This document shows, one piece after another, positions 18,020-25,859 of a DNA stretch of 64,000 nt (position 1 is the stretch's first letter; every line of letters begins with the position of its first letter). The stretch spans positions 62,001-126,000 of the forward strand of contig JAEWVF010000018.1 of the NCBI GenBank assembly GCA_023459215.1. The letters run 5' to 3'. This DNA is from Chloroflexota bacterium (lineage in GTDB: Bacteria; Chloroflexota; Anaerolineae; Anaerolineales; Villigracilaceae). The notes under the pieces were generated by a model, which searched no databases, had not been told where the DNA came from, and saw only the letters and a program-made list of their open reading frames with translations. The translations under genes and the position numbers were made by a program.

Positions 18020-18119
18020 TGCTGTTAAAAACAGAACAAAAATTTTTATTTCAATGGGTTTGTGCTAGAATAATTAAGTACTACGCTTAGAAATTGCAGA
18101 AATTCGCGGAGCAAGCAAA

Positions 18120-18653
18120 ATGGACATCCTGCATCTTGTAGATCGCCTTGAAGAACTCTTCAACGAAAGCCGCACGGTCCCCTTCACCCGCAACGTGGTT
18201 GTGGATGAAGATAAAATGCTGGATTTAATCGACCAGATGCGCGTCACCATCCCGGAAGAAGTCAAGAAAGCCCAGCAGTTGGTGGTGCAGAAGGATCGCA
18301 TCATGGCCCAGGCTCAGGAAGAAGCCAACCGAATTGTCCAGTTGGCGCGCGAAAAAGCCGAGCAGATGGTTGAGCGTGAAGCGATTGTCAAAAGCGCCCA
18401 GAACCGGGCCGACCAGATTTTGTCGCAAGCGCGCGCCGATGCCCAGGCCACCCGCCAGGATGCCGATGAGTATGTGGTCCACAGTTTGCAGCACCTGGAA
18501 GTTGAACTTTCACGCCTGCAAAACCAGGTCCGCAATGGCTTGCGCAAGCTGGAAGAAGAACAGTTGCGCGTTCCGCAGCCTTTGCCGCAGGTGCGCAACC
18601 AGACCGATGAACAAGCCGAAGATGACGCCCCGCAAGTCCAGGAAATGGAATAA
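18120..18653 (+). CDS. Coiled-coil protein downstream of coaD (DivIVA/SepIVA-like position)
   Basis: 177 residues, almost entirely helical and charged. Residues about 40-155 form a long coiled coil with heptad-like Gln/Glu/Ala/Lys content (VVQKDRIMAQAQEEANRIV, REKAEQMVEREAIVKSAQ). It resembles the b-subunit/DivIVA style of coiled coil. In Actinobacteria a DivIVA-like protein (SepIVA) is encoded near coaD, so a role in polar growth or division is plausible but not shown. A TAGAAT box at 18066-18071 may provide a separate promoter. A strong terminator follows. Confidence 0.7.
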   Translation: MDILHLVDRLEELFNESRTVPFTRNVVVDEDKMLDLIDQMRVTIPEEVKKAQQLVVQKDRIMAQAQEEANRIVQLAREKAEQMVEREAIVKSAQNRADQILSQARADAQATRQDADEYVVHSLQHLEVELSRLQNQVRNGLRKLEEEQLRVPQPLPQVRNQTDEQAEDDAPQVQEME

Positions 18654-18670
18654 CACAAATTTTTCATAAC

Positions 18671-18702
18671 AAAAAAAGAACCGGAAAACCGGTTCTTTTT
18701 TT
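18671..18702. terminator. Bidirectional intrinsic terminator
   Basis: A 14-bp perfect stem (18671-18684 with 18689-18702) with an AAAA loop, bearing seven A at one end and seven T at the other, between convergent genes. Confidence 0.92.
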
Positions 18703-18719
18703 GTCTCTTCCCTTGGTGG

Positions 18720-20522
18720 TTATGGGCGCGGAGTTGCGCTTGGCATTCGCGTTTGGGTGGGGGTGCGGGTCGGAGTGCGGGTGGCCGTCGGCGGGATGGG
18801 TGTGGCCGTGCGGAAGGCGTCGATGCTTGCCTGGGCTTCCTCGCGCATTTCATCGCTGACCGCTTCTTCGGGCAGCTCTAAAATCGCTTCCCAGTCGCGG
18901 ATGGATTCGTTGGGGAAGCCGATCTTGCCCAACGAGATGGCCCGGTAATACAGGAAGATAGCGCGTTTCTCATCTGTATCGGCCAGCTTCTCATGTTTGA
19001 TCAGTTCGGCGTAACCGTTGTTGTAATCTTCGTTGGCGTACAGGGCGCGCGTCAGGGCGACCCCGGCATCGAAGAAGTTCTGGTTATAACGCAGCGCGGC
19101 GCGCAGATCGCTGATGGCTTCTTCGACATTGCCCAACTCCAGGTTCGTTTCACCGCGCCAGTAATAGCCTTGCGAACTGGTGCGATCCAGGCTGAGCGCC
19201 TGATCCAATGCCTCCAGAGCCTTATCGTACTCGCCGCGGTTGAAGTAGGTCGCCCCAAGGAAGCTGAAGGCCTCAGCGTTCTCTTTGGAGTACAGGGTGT
19301 AAACTTCCAGCGCTTCGAGCGCTTTATCGGTTTCACCGTTGGCGCGATAAGCCATGCCGAGCACCAGGTAGCTTTCCAGGTTGACGATGTCCAACTCGTT
19401 GGCGTGGATGGCTGCTTCCAAGGCCTCGGGGTAATTCTCCTGGGCTAATTCCACCCGCGCCAGGGCAATGTAAACCTGGGGCGAGTCAGGCAGCAAGTTG
19501 CCGGCCTCGCGCAAATCTTCCATGGCGGCTTCGGTATTTCTTTGACTCAACTGGTACAAACCACGCTCCAGGAAAGCCTCGCCGTAATTTGGATCGAGAT
19601 TGATCGCCGAGTCGAGATCTGCCATCACCGAACGGCGCGGATTGATGGCCAGGTTTGTGCGCGCGCGGCCAAGATAACTGGGCGCAAAGTTGGGATTAAC
19701 CTTGATCGCCTCCTGGTAATAATCCAGGGCATCCTGATAGCGTTCATCCAGGCGATATGCTTCGGCGATAAAGTAGAGTGTGTCCGCTGAACCGGGGCTG
19801 ATGGTTGCCACCTGGATCATCATCTGGGCAACCATTTCCCAATTTTCGTTCTCATAGGCCCGCATTGCGCCCCGATATGGGTCAAGCGCAACTCCTTCAT
19901 AGGGCGTTGCCGCATAAATCGGGGTGGGTGTGTACGTTGCGTCAATCAGTCCGGCCAGCGGCCCGCGTTCCTGCACTTGCTGGGTCATATCGAGCGTAGC
20001 GGTCGGGAATGGCGTAAATGTCTGTTGTACCCGCCGGGTCGGTTCCGGGCGGAACAAACCAAAAACGCTGAACCCGGCGATCACGCCGCCAATCAACAAG
20101 CCGCCCATCAATAATAATGAAACAACCCTGACCATCGGGTTGGCCGCCAACGCCTTGAAACCGGTCGGCCTGGGGGTTTCATCGGCCAGCTTGAGCTTCG
20201 AATCCCAGGGACGCGGGTGATTCATCGGGAACGGGGATAGCCCCTCCGCCGGCGGCAAACCGCCCAGCAGGGTCAAACCGCGTCGCGCCGCCGCATTTTC
20301 GGGGTCGAGCTTCAGCGCAGTTTGCAGGCAATAGATGCGTTCTTTTTGCGTTTCCATGGCCGCGCTCAGCCAAACCCAATAAACCGCATTGTTCTGATCG
20401 GTTTTTAGCAGGCGGGTCAGCAGGTCACGAGCATCGGCAAAATTCCCCTGCTCGATAAAGTCTACGGCCTTCTGGAACATCATTTCTTCGGCAGAAACTT
20501 CGGGCGTCAGCATCTCATCCAT
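18720..20522 (-). CDS. Membrane-anchored TPR repeat protein
   Basis: 600 residues. Residues 1-100 form a first TPR-like part (AVDFIEQGNFADARDLLTRL, YWVWLSAAMETQKERIYC). A transmembrane helix follows (about 130-155, VVSLLLMGGLLIGGVIAG). Residues about 210-560 hold some nine to ten TPR units (for example YQEAIKVNPNFAPSYLGRAR). The last 25 residues are Thr/Pro/Arg-rich with no fold. The large TPR array lies outside the membrane if the N-terminus is inside. It probably scaffolds a protein complex; partners are unknown. The -10 box is 6 nt before the ATG. Confidence 0.85.
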   Translation of the reverse strand: MDEMLTPEVSAEEMMFQKAVDFIEQGNFADARDLLTRLLKTDQNNAVYWVWLSAAMETQKERIYCLQTALKLDPENAAARRGLTLLGGLPPAEGLSPFPMNHPRPWDSKLKLADETPRPTGFKALAANPMVRVVSLLLMGGLLIGGVIAGFSVFGLFRPEPTRRVQQTFTPFPTATLDMTQQVQERGPLAGLIDATYTPTPIYAATPYEGVALDPYRGAMRAYENENWEMVAQMMIQVATISPGSADTLYFIAEAYRLDERYQDALDYYQEAIKVNPNFAPSYLGRARTNLAINPRRSVMADLDSAINLDPNYGEAFLERGLYQLSQRNTEAAMEDLREAGNLLPDSPQVYIALARVELAQENYPEALEAAIHANELDIVNLESYLVLGMAYRANGETDKALEALEVYTLYSKENAEAFSFLGATYFNRGEYDKALEALDQALSLDRTSSQGYYWRGETNLELGNVEEAISDLRAALRYNQNFFDAGVALTRALYANEDYNNGYAELIKHEKLADTDEKRAIFLYYRAISLGKIGFPNESIRDWEAILELPEEAVSDEMREEAQASIDAFRTATPIPPTATRTPTRTPTQTRMPSATPRP

Positions 20523-20528
20523 GCCTAA

Positions 20529-20557
20529 AGTGTAGCACAGGCCCGAAAGGTGGGCAA
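20529..20557 (-). promoter_or_regulatory. Promoter of the TPR gene giving a leaderless mRNA
   Basis: On the minus strand: -35 TTGCCC (20552-20557), 17-nt spacer ending TGTGC, -10 TACACT (20529-20534). The ATG begins 6 nt after the -10, where the first transcribed base is expected. Confidence 0.6.
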
Positions 20558-20568
20558 GCCTATCCGGT

Positions 20569-20574
20569 TATAAT
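20569..20574 (+). promoter_or_regulatory. -10 box (TATAAT) of the LysM lipoprotein gene
   Basis: A perfect TATAAT ends exactly 6 nt before the ATG at 20581. With the divergent TPR promoter it forms a compact two-way control region of 58 nt. No good -35 is seen. Confidence 0.55.
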
Positions 20575-20580
20575 CAAAAA

Positions 20581-21579
20581 ATGAGATTTTTCCCTGCCCC
20601 GATGCGGATACTGACCCTGAGCCTTTGTCTTGCCCTGGCAGCCTGCTCCAGCGCGGATTCGGACTCCCCTCAGCCTGTTTTGCCATCTATCGAAACGCCT
20701 CCGCCAACCGACGCGCTTCCCGCCTCCACCGGGGCTGTCCCCGCTCCGACCAGCGCCAGTTTAATCCTGATAACGCCCACACCGTTTGTCGCCCCGCCGG
20801 TTGACATCCTGCCTACGGCTACCCCGTTTGCCTACGCCATTAAATCGGGCGACACCATCAGCCAGGTTGCCCAAAACTACGGCCTGACCGTCGATGAATT
20901 GATTGCTGCCAACCCTGGCATCAATACCCAGATTCTGAGCATCGGCCAGGTCATCAATATTCCCTCGCGCTCGGCTGCCGTCGCCGAGACCGGGCCGACC
21001 CCTGCGCCGGTTTCCGCTGGCCCTTTGCGCTGCATCCCCTCCGGCGCGGGAATGTGGTGCCTGGCGCTGCTTGAGAATCCGCACGCCGAACCGCTGGAAA
21101 ATATCACCGCCCGGATTTCCCTTTTTGCCGGGGATGCTCGTCTTTTGGATGGCCTGGAAGCGCTGCCTCCTTTGAATATTCTCCCTGCCGGTCGCCGTCT
21201 GCCGGTTGCCGCTTTTTTCCCATCCCGCCCGCTTGAGCCTTTCGCCGCCCGATTGGATATCGCCACGGCTTTTTTGCTGTCGCCGGGCGACCCGCGTTAT
21301 TTGCCCGCTCGAGCTGACAATCTTCTGGTGCAGGTTTCCGCGGATGGGCGTTCTGCCGAAGTACGCGGACGGGTGTTTTTGCCTGAATCCAGTCTGCCTG
21401 TTCGTGAAATCTGGCTGGCAGGTGTGGCCTATGACAGCGCCGGACAGGTGGTCGGTTTTCGGCGCTGGCAATCCTCGACAGGTCTCGAACCCGGACAATC
21501 GCAAACTTTTGCCTTTGCGGTCTACAGCCTCGACGGTTCGATCGAACGGGTCGATGTGGTAGTTGAAGCGCGTCCTTGA
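20581..21579 (+). CDS. LysM-domain lipoprotein
   Basis: 332 residues. Lipoprotein signal with lipobox LALAAC (Cys about 22), a Pro/Thr/Ser-rich stalk, then one LysM domain (about 84-130: IKSGDTISQVAQNYGLTVDE, ANPGINTQI, IGQVINIP), which binds N-acetylglucosamine polymers. The C-terminal 190 residues have a Cys-containing start (GPLRCIPSGAGMWCLALLEN) and look like one or two FxLYD/immunoglobulin-like beta sandwiches. The protein is probably anchored outside and bound to the cell wall or sheath. It is divergent from the TPR gene with which it may function. Confidence 0.82.
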   Translation: MRFFPAPMRILTLSLCLALAACSSADSDSPQPVLPSIETPPPTDALPASTGAVPAPTSASLILITPTPFVAPPVDILPTATPFAYAIKSGDTISQVAQNYGLTVDELIAANPGINTQILSIGQVINIPSRSAAVAETGPTPAPVSAGPLRCIPSGAGMWCLALLENPHAEPLENITARISLFAGDARLLDGLEALPPLNILPAGRRLPVAAFFPSRPLEPFAARLDIATAFLLSPGDPRYLPARADNLLVQVSADGRSAEVRGRVFLPESSLPVREIWLAGVAYDSAGQVVGFRRWQSSTGLEPGQSQTFAFAVYSLDGSIERVDVVVEARP

Positions 21580-21669
21580 ATCGGCCTGGATGAGGGTGAG
21601 CGGCTTAATTTCTCAAGAACAAAAGGTTTATGCGCAGTATTTTTTTACCTTCCAAATACTTTGCAATGT

Positions 21670-21698
21670 TTGACGCATATATCCCTTGCATGTATAAT
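21670..21698 (+). promoter_or_regulatory. Sigma70-type promoter of the GTPase/GAF-kinase operon
   Basis: -35 TTGACG (21670-21675), 17-nt spacer, -10 TATAAT (21693-21698). The expected start near 21705 leaves a 40-nt leader with AGAGGA before the ATG at 21746. It is the clearest promoter in the window and the only obvious one ahead of the ten genes that follow, apart from a possible internal box at 23140. Confidence 0.75.
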
Positions 21699-21745
21699 CG
21701 CTTTATTCAATTTATTACCCGAATTAACGGGTGTAGAGGACGCTT

Positions 21746-22567
21746 ATGGCTCTTCGGGGCAACCTTCGGGATTTTACTGTCACCCAGCTTCTGAATTTGA
21801 TTAATTTAGCCCATAAGACGGGTACTTTGGTGATTGAAGGCCCGAACGAGGTCGCCAAGGTATCTTTTCGCGATGGAAAGCTGTCCTACGCCCAGATCGG
21901 TCAGGATGATACCCGCCTGGCCTCCGTTTTACACAAATCCAACCGCCTGACCACCGGCCAGTTGAGAGCCATCCAACTGCGAGCAACCCATGTATCTGAT
22001 AAGGAACTGGGTTTGCTCTTGATTAATTCCGGTCACATGACTCAGGATGATATTCTGGCGGCGCTACAGGCTTATTTCACTGAATCTGTGCGCCGTTTGT
22101 TTACCTGGGTGGAGGGGTCTTTTCGTTTTGAAAACGAGATGATGCCGCCCGAGGATCGCATTACGGTGCGCCTCGACCTTGAAAACCTGATCATTGAAGG
22201 CGCCCGCCAGCTTCGTGAGTTTGAGCAGTTACAGGATGAAATCCCCAGCCTGGATATGGCGTTGCGCTTCACCGAACGTCCCGGTTCGAATTTGCAAAAG
22301 ATGAACCTGAGTGTTGAAGAATGGCGGGTGGTTTCTTATATCAGCCCGAAAAACACCATCCAGCAGATTGCTTCAGCAGCGAAGATGGGCGATATGGAAA
22401 TCCGGCGCATTGTCTATGGCCTGATCCAGGCTGGCCTGGTCGAAGTGATGCGCCCCGAAGGCGCCGCCTCGGCTCAGGAAAAGGCGCGCCCTGCTGTTCC
22501 CGCTCAGAACCGGGATGAACAGAAGTCCCTTGTTAATCGTTTAATAACGCGTATTCGCTCGATATAA
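21746..22567 (+). CDS. DUF4388 (PATAN-type) domain regulator
   Basis: 273 residues. The N-terminal 100 residues are a DUF4388 domain: MALRGNLRDFTVTQLLNLI, HKTGTLVI, FRDGKLSYAQIG, then ALQAYFTESVRRLFTW and GSFRFE. The C-terminal part (about 175-240) reads as a winged helix: VSYISPKNTIQQIASAAKM and IRRIVYGLIQAGLVEV. DUF4388 proteins are found with two-component systems and MglA-type GTPases in Myxococcota, Deinococcus-Thermus and Chloroflexota. It begins the operon; the GTPase gene follows after 25 nt. A protein-interaction or effector role near the GTPase is inferred. Confidence 0.85.
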   Translation: MALRGNLRDFTVTQLLNLINLAHKTGTLVIEGPNEVAKVSFRDGKLSYAQIGQDDTRLASVLHKSNRLTTGQLRAIQLRATHVSDKELGLLLINSGHMTQDDILAALQAYFTESVRRLFTWVEGSFRFENEMMPPEDRITVRLDLENLIIEGARQLREFEQLQDEIPSLDMALRFTERPGSNLQKMNLSVEEWRVVSYISPKNTIQQIASAAKMGDMEIRRIVYGLIQAGLVEVMRPEGAASAQEKARPAVPAQNRDEQKSLVNRLITRIRSI

Positions 22568-22592
22568 TTATTATTTTGAAGGAAAAGTAATT

Positions 22593-23135
22593 ATGCAAAC
22601 GGTCAAAATGGTCGTCACAGGTCCTTTCAGCGCTGGCAAAACGGAATTTATCCGTTCTGTAAGTGAAATTGACGTTGTTGCAACTGAGCGAAAGATTTCA
22701 TCCGATTCTGAAAGAGCCGTGAAACAGGCTACAACAGTCGCCATGGATTTTGGTCGTATTACCGTGGACGAAGACCTGGTGCTTTATCTCTTTGGTACCC
22801 CAGGCCAAAAGCGTTTCGATTTCATGTGGGAAATTCTTTCGGAAGGTATGCTTGGCTTTATTGTCATGGTCGATAGCACCCGCCCGGAAACCTTCCGCGA
22901 AGCCCGCTCTATTCTGGAAACTTTCCGCGCTTATGCGCCGACGCCGTATGTGGTTGCTGCGAACAAACAGGATGTCGATGACGCCTGGGAGTTGGAAGAC
23001 ATGCGCCATGCCCTGCGCCTGGATAACAAGGTGAAACTTTTACCGTGTGTTGCCACGGATAAGAACACTGTCAAAAACGTCTTGCTCGAATTGCTTTACA
23101 GCATTCTGGCCGAGATGGAAAATACCGAGAAATAA
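22593..23135 (+). CDS. Small Ras-like GTPase (MglA/CvnD type)
   Basis: 180 residues. G1 GPFSAGKTEF, switch region with ISSDSERAVKQATTVAMDFG, G3 as FGTPGQKRFDFMWE rather than DxxG, G4 NKQD. The GTPGQ/RF/FMW pattern is that of the bacterial MglA-related GTPases encoded in Streptomyces conservons (CvnD) and many delta-proteobacteria. MglA controls cell polarity and gliding in Myxococcus. No roadblock (MglB) partner is seen nearby; the DUF4388 protein may take that place. AAGGA precedes the ATG. It is the likely molecular switch of this operon. Confidence 0.9.
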   Translation: MQTVKMVVTGPFSAGKTEFIRSVSEIDVVATERKISSDSERAVKQATTVAMDFGRITVDEDLVLYLFGTPGQKRFDFMWEILSEGMLGFIVMVDSTRPETFREARSILETFRAYAPTPYVVAANKQDVDDAWELEDMRHALRLDNKVKLLPCVATDKNTVKNVLLELLYSILAEMENTEK

Positions 23136-23139
23136 TTGA

Positions 23140-23145
23140 TAGAAT
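23140..23145 (+). promoter_or_regulatory. Candidate internal -10 box (TAGAAT)
   Basis: TAGAAT ends 6 nt before the GTG start of the first hydrolase and no ribosome site is visible there. It could be a leaderless internal promoter; a -35 is not evident. Confidence 0.35.
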
Positions 23146-23151
23146 GCTGCC

Positions 23152-23952
23152 GTGTCCTCAATCACTACTGACCAGGGTATAGTTCATTATGAAGTTTATG
23201 GGCGTGGCCGCCCGGTAATTTTGCTTCACGGATGGCTAGGCTCGTGGGGATTATGGCAGGAGACCATGGCCTATTTAGGCCGTTCATATCGCACTTATGC
23301 GCTCGATTTTTGGGGATTTGGCGAGTCAGGAAAAAAGCGCGACACCTACGTTGTCCAGGATTTTGTCAGCCTGGTAGACCAGTTTATGGATCGGCTTGGC
23401 ATCACCCATGCGCCTCTGGTTGGGCACAGCATGGGCGGAACAGTCAGCTTGTCGGTTGCGATTCAATTTCCACACCGCGTCAGTAAAGTTGTTGTAGTTG
23501 GTTCGCCGATTGTTGGCTCATCCCTGGCGATCCCCCTCAAACTGGCCGGGTATCGCGCAATCGCCTTTATGTTGTTCAATATGATGTGGGCCTTTCGGGG
23601 GGGGATGAAAGTGGCTTCGCCGTTCATTTGCGCTGACCCGCGGTTCCCGCAGATGATGGATAAAGACCTCTCCAGCACAACCCTCGAATCTTTCCTGCGC
23701 AGCATCGCTTCGTTGCGCCGCACCGATTTGCGCCCGATGCTATCGGAAGTGAAAGTGCCAACCATGGGCATTTACGGTGGCCGCGATAATATTGTCCACC
23801 CAAAGCAATGGCAGCCTCTTTTGCAGGGGGTTCCGCACTCGAAGATTGTGTACTGGGAGCGGGCGCAGCATTTTGTCATGCTTGATATGTCGAGAGAATT
23901 TACTGAAACGCTGAAATCATTTTTGGATGAGGAAGAGAAACCTACAGGATGA
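23152..23952 (+). CDS. Alpha/beta hydrolase, catalytically complete
   Basis: 266 residues from a GTG start. Alpha/beta-hydrolase fold: oxyanion-side ILLHGWLGSWGLW, DFWGFGES, nucleophile elbow GHSMGG with Ser93, the acid in GGRDNIVHP and the His in RAQHFVMLD. Substrate class is open (ester, thioester or lactone). It is clearly paralogous to the last gene of the operon (35720), sharing GIVHYEVxGRGRP and HGWxGSW at the start. Its stop overlaps the ATG of the V4R gene by 4 nt (ATGA), so the two are translationally coupled. Confidence 0.88.
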   Translation: MSSITTDQGIVHYEVYGRGRPVILLHGWLGSWGLWQETMAYLGRSYRTYALDFWGFGESGKKRDTYVVQDFVSLVDQFMDRLGITHAPLVGHSMGGTVSLSVAIQFPHRVSKVVVVGSPIVGSSLAIPLKLAGYRAIAFMLFNMMWAFRGGMKVASPFICADPRFPQMMDKDLSSTTLESFLRSIASLRRTDLRPMLSEVKVPTMGIYGGRDNIVHPKQWQPLLQGVPHSKIVYWERAQHFVMLDMSREFTETLKSFLDEEEKPTG

Positions 23953-24581
23953 ATCCTGCTTCCCTTCATTACCACTATCCAAACCAGATGGGGCGTATCT
24001 TGTTGTTATCTGGTGATGAGATATTGGGTCGTCCAGGAATGTCTGCGGTGTTGAATTCAATCCCAGGCGGCGAACAATTTGTTGAGAGCTATCCCAAGGA
24101 ATCCCTTGACCTGGAATTTCCTTTCGAGTTGGTTTCGGGTTTGCAGCTTGGCCTGGAAAGGATTTATGGCCCTCATGGTGGCCGAGGCATTTCCCTGCGA
24201 ATTGGGCGGGCTTGCTTCCAGCAGGGATTGCGCGAGTTTGGGCCGCTGTTCGGCTTGACCGACCTCGCCTTTCGGCTTCTACCTTTAAAAACCAAGCTCA
24301 AGGTGGGCGCGAACGCATTTGCCGATATTTTTAACAAGCATAGCGACCAACGTGTCCGCATTGAGGAAGATGAACGAAGCATTTTTTGGATCATTGAACG
24401 TTGTCCCGTTTGCTGGCAGCGCCATGCTGATGGCCCTTCCTGCCACCTGGCGGTTGGACTTTTGCAAGAGGCGCTCTATTGGGCGAGTGGTGGTAAGATA
24501 TTTCAGGTTGAAGAAACACAGTGCTGTGCCTCCGGCGACTCGCAATGTGTTATTTTGATCGAGAAGATTCCTCTGGGATAA
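23949..24581 (+). CDS. V4R domain protein
   Basis: 210 residues with a C-terminal V4R domain (about 90-205): RCPVCWQRHADGPSCHLAVG, LLQEALYWASGG, FQVEETQCCASGDSQCVILI. The conserved Cys residues (CPVC, Cys/His at SCH, Cys in ETQCC and QC) form the predicted metal site. V4R is a small-molecule binding domain in XylR/DmpR regulators and BchJ; stand-alone copies are thought to bind hydrophobic or tetrapyrrole ligands. Residues 1-85 (GRILLLSGDEILGRPGM) are a typical leader of the family. The start overlaps the hydrolase stop. Confidence 0.85.
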   Translation: MNPASLHYHYPNQMGRILLLSGDEILGRPGMSAVLNSIPGGEQFVESYPKESLDLEFPFELVSGLQLGLERIYGPHGGRGISLRIGRACFQQGLREFGPLFGLTDLAFRLLPLKTKLKVGANAFADIFNKHSDQRVRIEEDERSIFWIIERCPVCWQRHADGPSCHLAVGLLQEALYWASGGKIFQVEETQCCASGDSQCVILIEKIPLG

Positions 24582-24584
24582 CCC

Positions 24585-25856
24585 ATGCTGAAAATAATTT
24601 TGCAGGCCAAGCGGCCTATTTCCCCCTTCAACGAACCGGCGCGAGATTTACGCATCCAAAACCAGCCGCTTTGGCTGTTGCAGCGCGATGCTTTGGCTCC
24701 CTATGTAACCCGTGAGTTGGAAATCCCGGCGAACGCGCGGATGCCCCAAATGCAGGAACCGATGCTGGTCTACCGCGACAACCTGTTTTTTGACCAGCCT
24801 TATATTGATGAGTTTATCCGCCTGGCGACCAAAAAGAACCGCCCGGTGCGCGCGGCATTTTCGATTGATGATCCCGCTTTTCGTGAACACGCCCTGCCGC
24901 TCTCAGTGTCGTATACCCCTGCCGGGAATTTGTACCTGGCTGATCTCTGGTATTATCCGCGCGGCCCGGTAGCCGATGTGGACCCGCTCGTTGTTGATAT
25001 GCAATCTCGAGAAGTTGGTTATTATCATGTTCCTTCCTATATGGCCGGCGAACGCGGCGACTTGGTGTTTCAGGTTCCGCTGCGGGCGATGATGGCCATC
25101 GATACCTGGGTGCATATCTTTATTGCGGATGTGGTTTTTGGCTTATTTAAGCGCGGTAACCGTTTTGAAAACCGGCTTGCGAATGATCTGGCCTTTAAAT
25201 TGAAAGTTGTCGGCACGGCCATTTATGAAGGTCGCCAGATTCTGGAATGTTCGGAACTGGTAAAAGTTGGCAAAAACTGCATTATTCACCCTGGGGCAAT
25301 GATTTTTGGGCCGACCACAATTGGGGATAACGTTCACATCGACGCTGGCGCGGTGATCGAAAATTGTATTATTGGCAACAATGTCAATGTTTCCCAAGAC
25401 TGCCAACTGATGCTCTCGGTGGTTGGGGATGGAACTTTCCTGCCGTTTAAGGCGGCTTTGTTCATGACCACCATCATGGATAATTCGATGGTCGCCCAGA
25501 ATACGTGTTTGCAGATGTGTGTTGTTGGGCGCAATACGTTTATTGGCGCTGGCTCCACTTTTACTGATTACAACCTGATTCCCGCCCCGATCCGCGCTTT
25601 AGATGGAAACGATGAATTGAAGCCTTCCAACCGGCCCGTCTTGGGCGGCTGCGTAGGCCATAACTGCCGGATTGGCGCGGGCATGATTGTTTACCCGGCT
25701 CGCACAATTGAATCAGATGTGGTTTTGGCCGCATCCAAAGAACGGCGTGTTATTGACAAGAATGTTCGGTTTGAGGACAGCGATCATCATAAGATGAAAA
25801 CCTCGAACCAGCACAAAGTGCTTTACCAAAAACAACAGGACCTTGAGTCGTGGTAA
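24585..25856 (+). CDS. Left-handed beta-helix (hexapeptide repeat) protein
   Basis: 423 residues. Residues about 1-195 form an alpha/beta domain without a motif I recognise, ending in a hydrophobic MMAIDTWVHIFIADVVFGLF that may contact a membrane. Residues about 220-330 and 345-400 contain hexapeptide repeats (VKVGKNCIIHPGAMIFGPTT, IGDNVHIDAGAVIENCIIGN, VGHNCRIGAGMIVYPARTI), the left-handed beta-helix of acyltransferases and some nucleotidyltransferases. A catalytic His is not certain. It starts 3 nt after the V4R gene and stops 3 nt before the reductase-like gene, so an acyl-transfer step linked to those products is a reasonable guess. Confidence 0.75.
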   Translation: MLKIILQAKRPISPFNEPARDLRIQNQPLWLLQRDALAPYVTRELEIPANARMPQMQEPMLVYRDNLFFDQPYIDEFIRLATKKNRPVRAAFSIDDPAFREHALPLSVSYTPAGNLYLADLWYYPRGPVADVDPLVVDMQSREVGYYHVPSYMAGERGDLVFQVPLRAMMAIDTWVHIFIADVVFGLFKRGNRFENRLANDLAFKLKVVGTAIYEGRQILECSELVKVGKNCIIHPGAMIFGPTTIGDNVHIDAGAVIENCIIGNNVNVSQDCQLMLSVVGDGTFLPFKAALFMTTIMDNSMVAQNTCLQMCVVGRNTFIGAGSTFTDYNLIPAPIRALDGNDELKPSNRPVLGGCVGHNCRIGAGMIVYPARTIESDVVLAASKERRVIDKNVRFEDSDHHKMKTSNQHKVLYQKQQDLESW

Positions 25857-25859
25857 AGC

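Noticed and set aside
22593..23135. A full Streptomyces-type conservon
   Set aside because: The GTPase is CvnD-like, but there is no roadblock (CvnB) or DUF742 (CvnC) gene and the kinase architecture differs.
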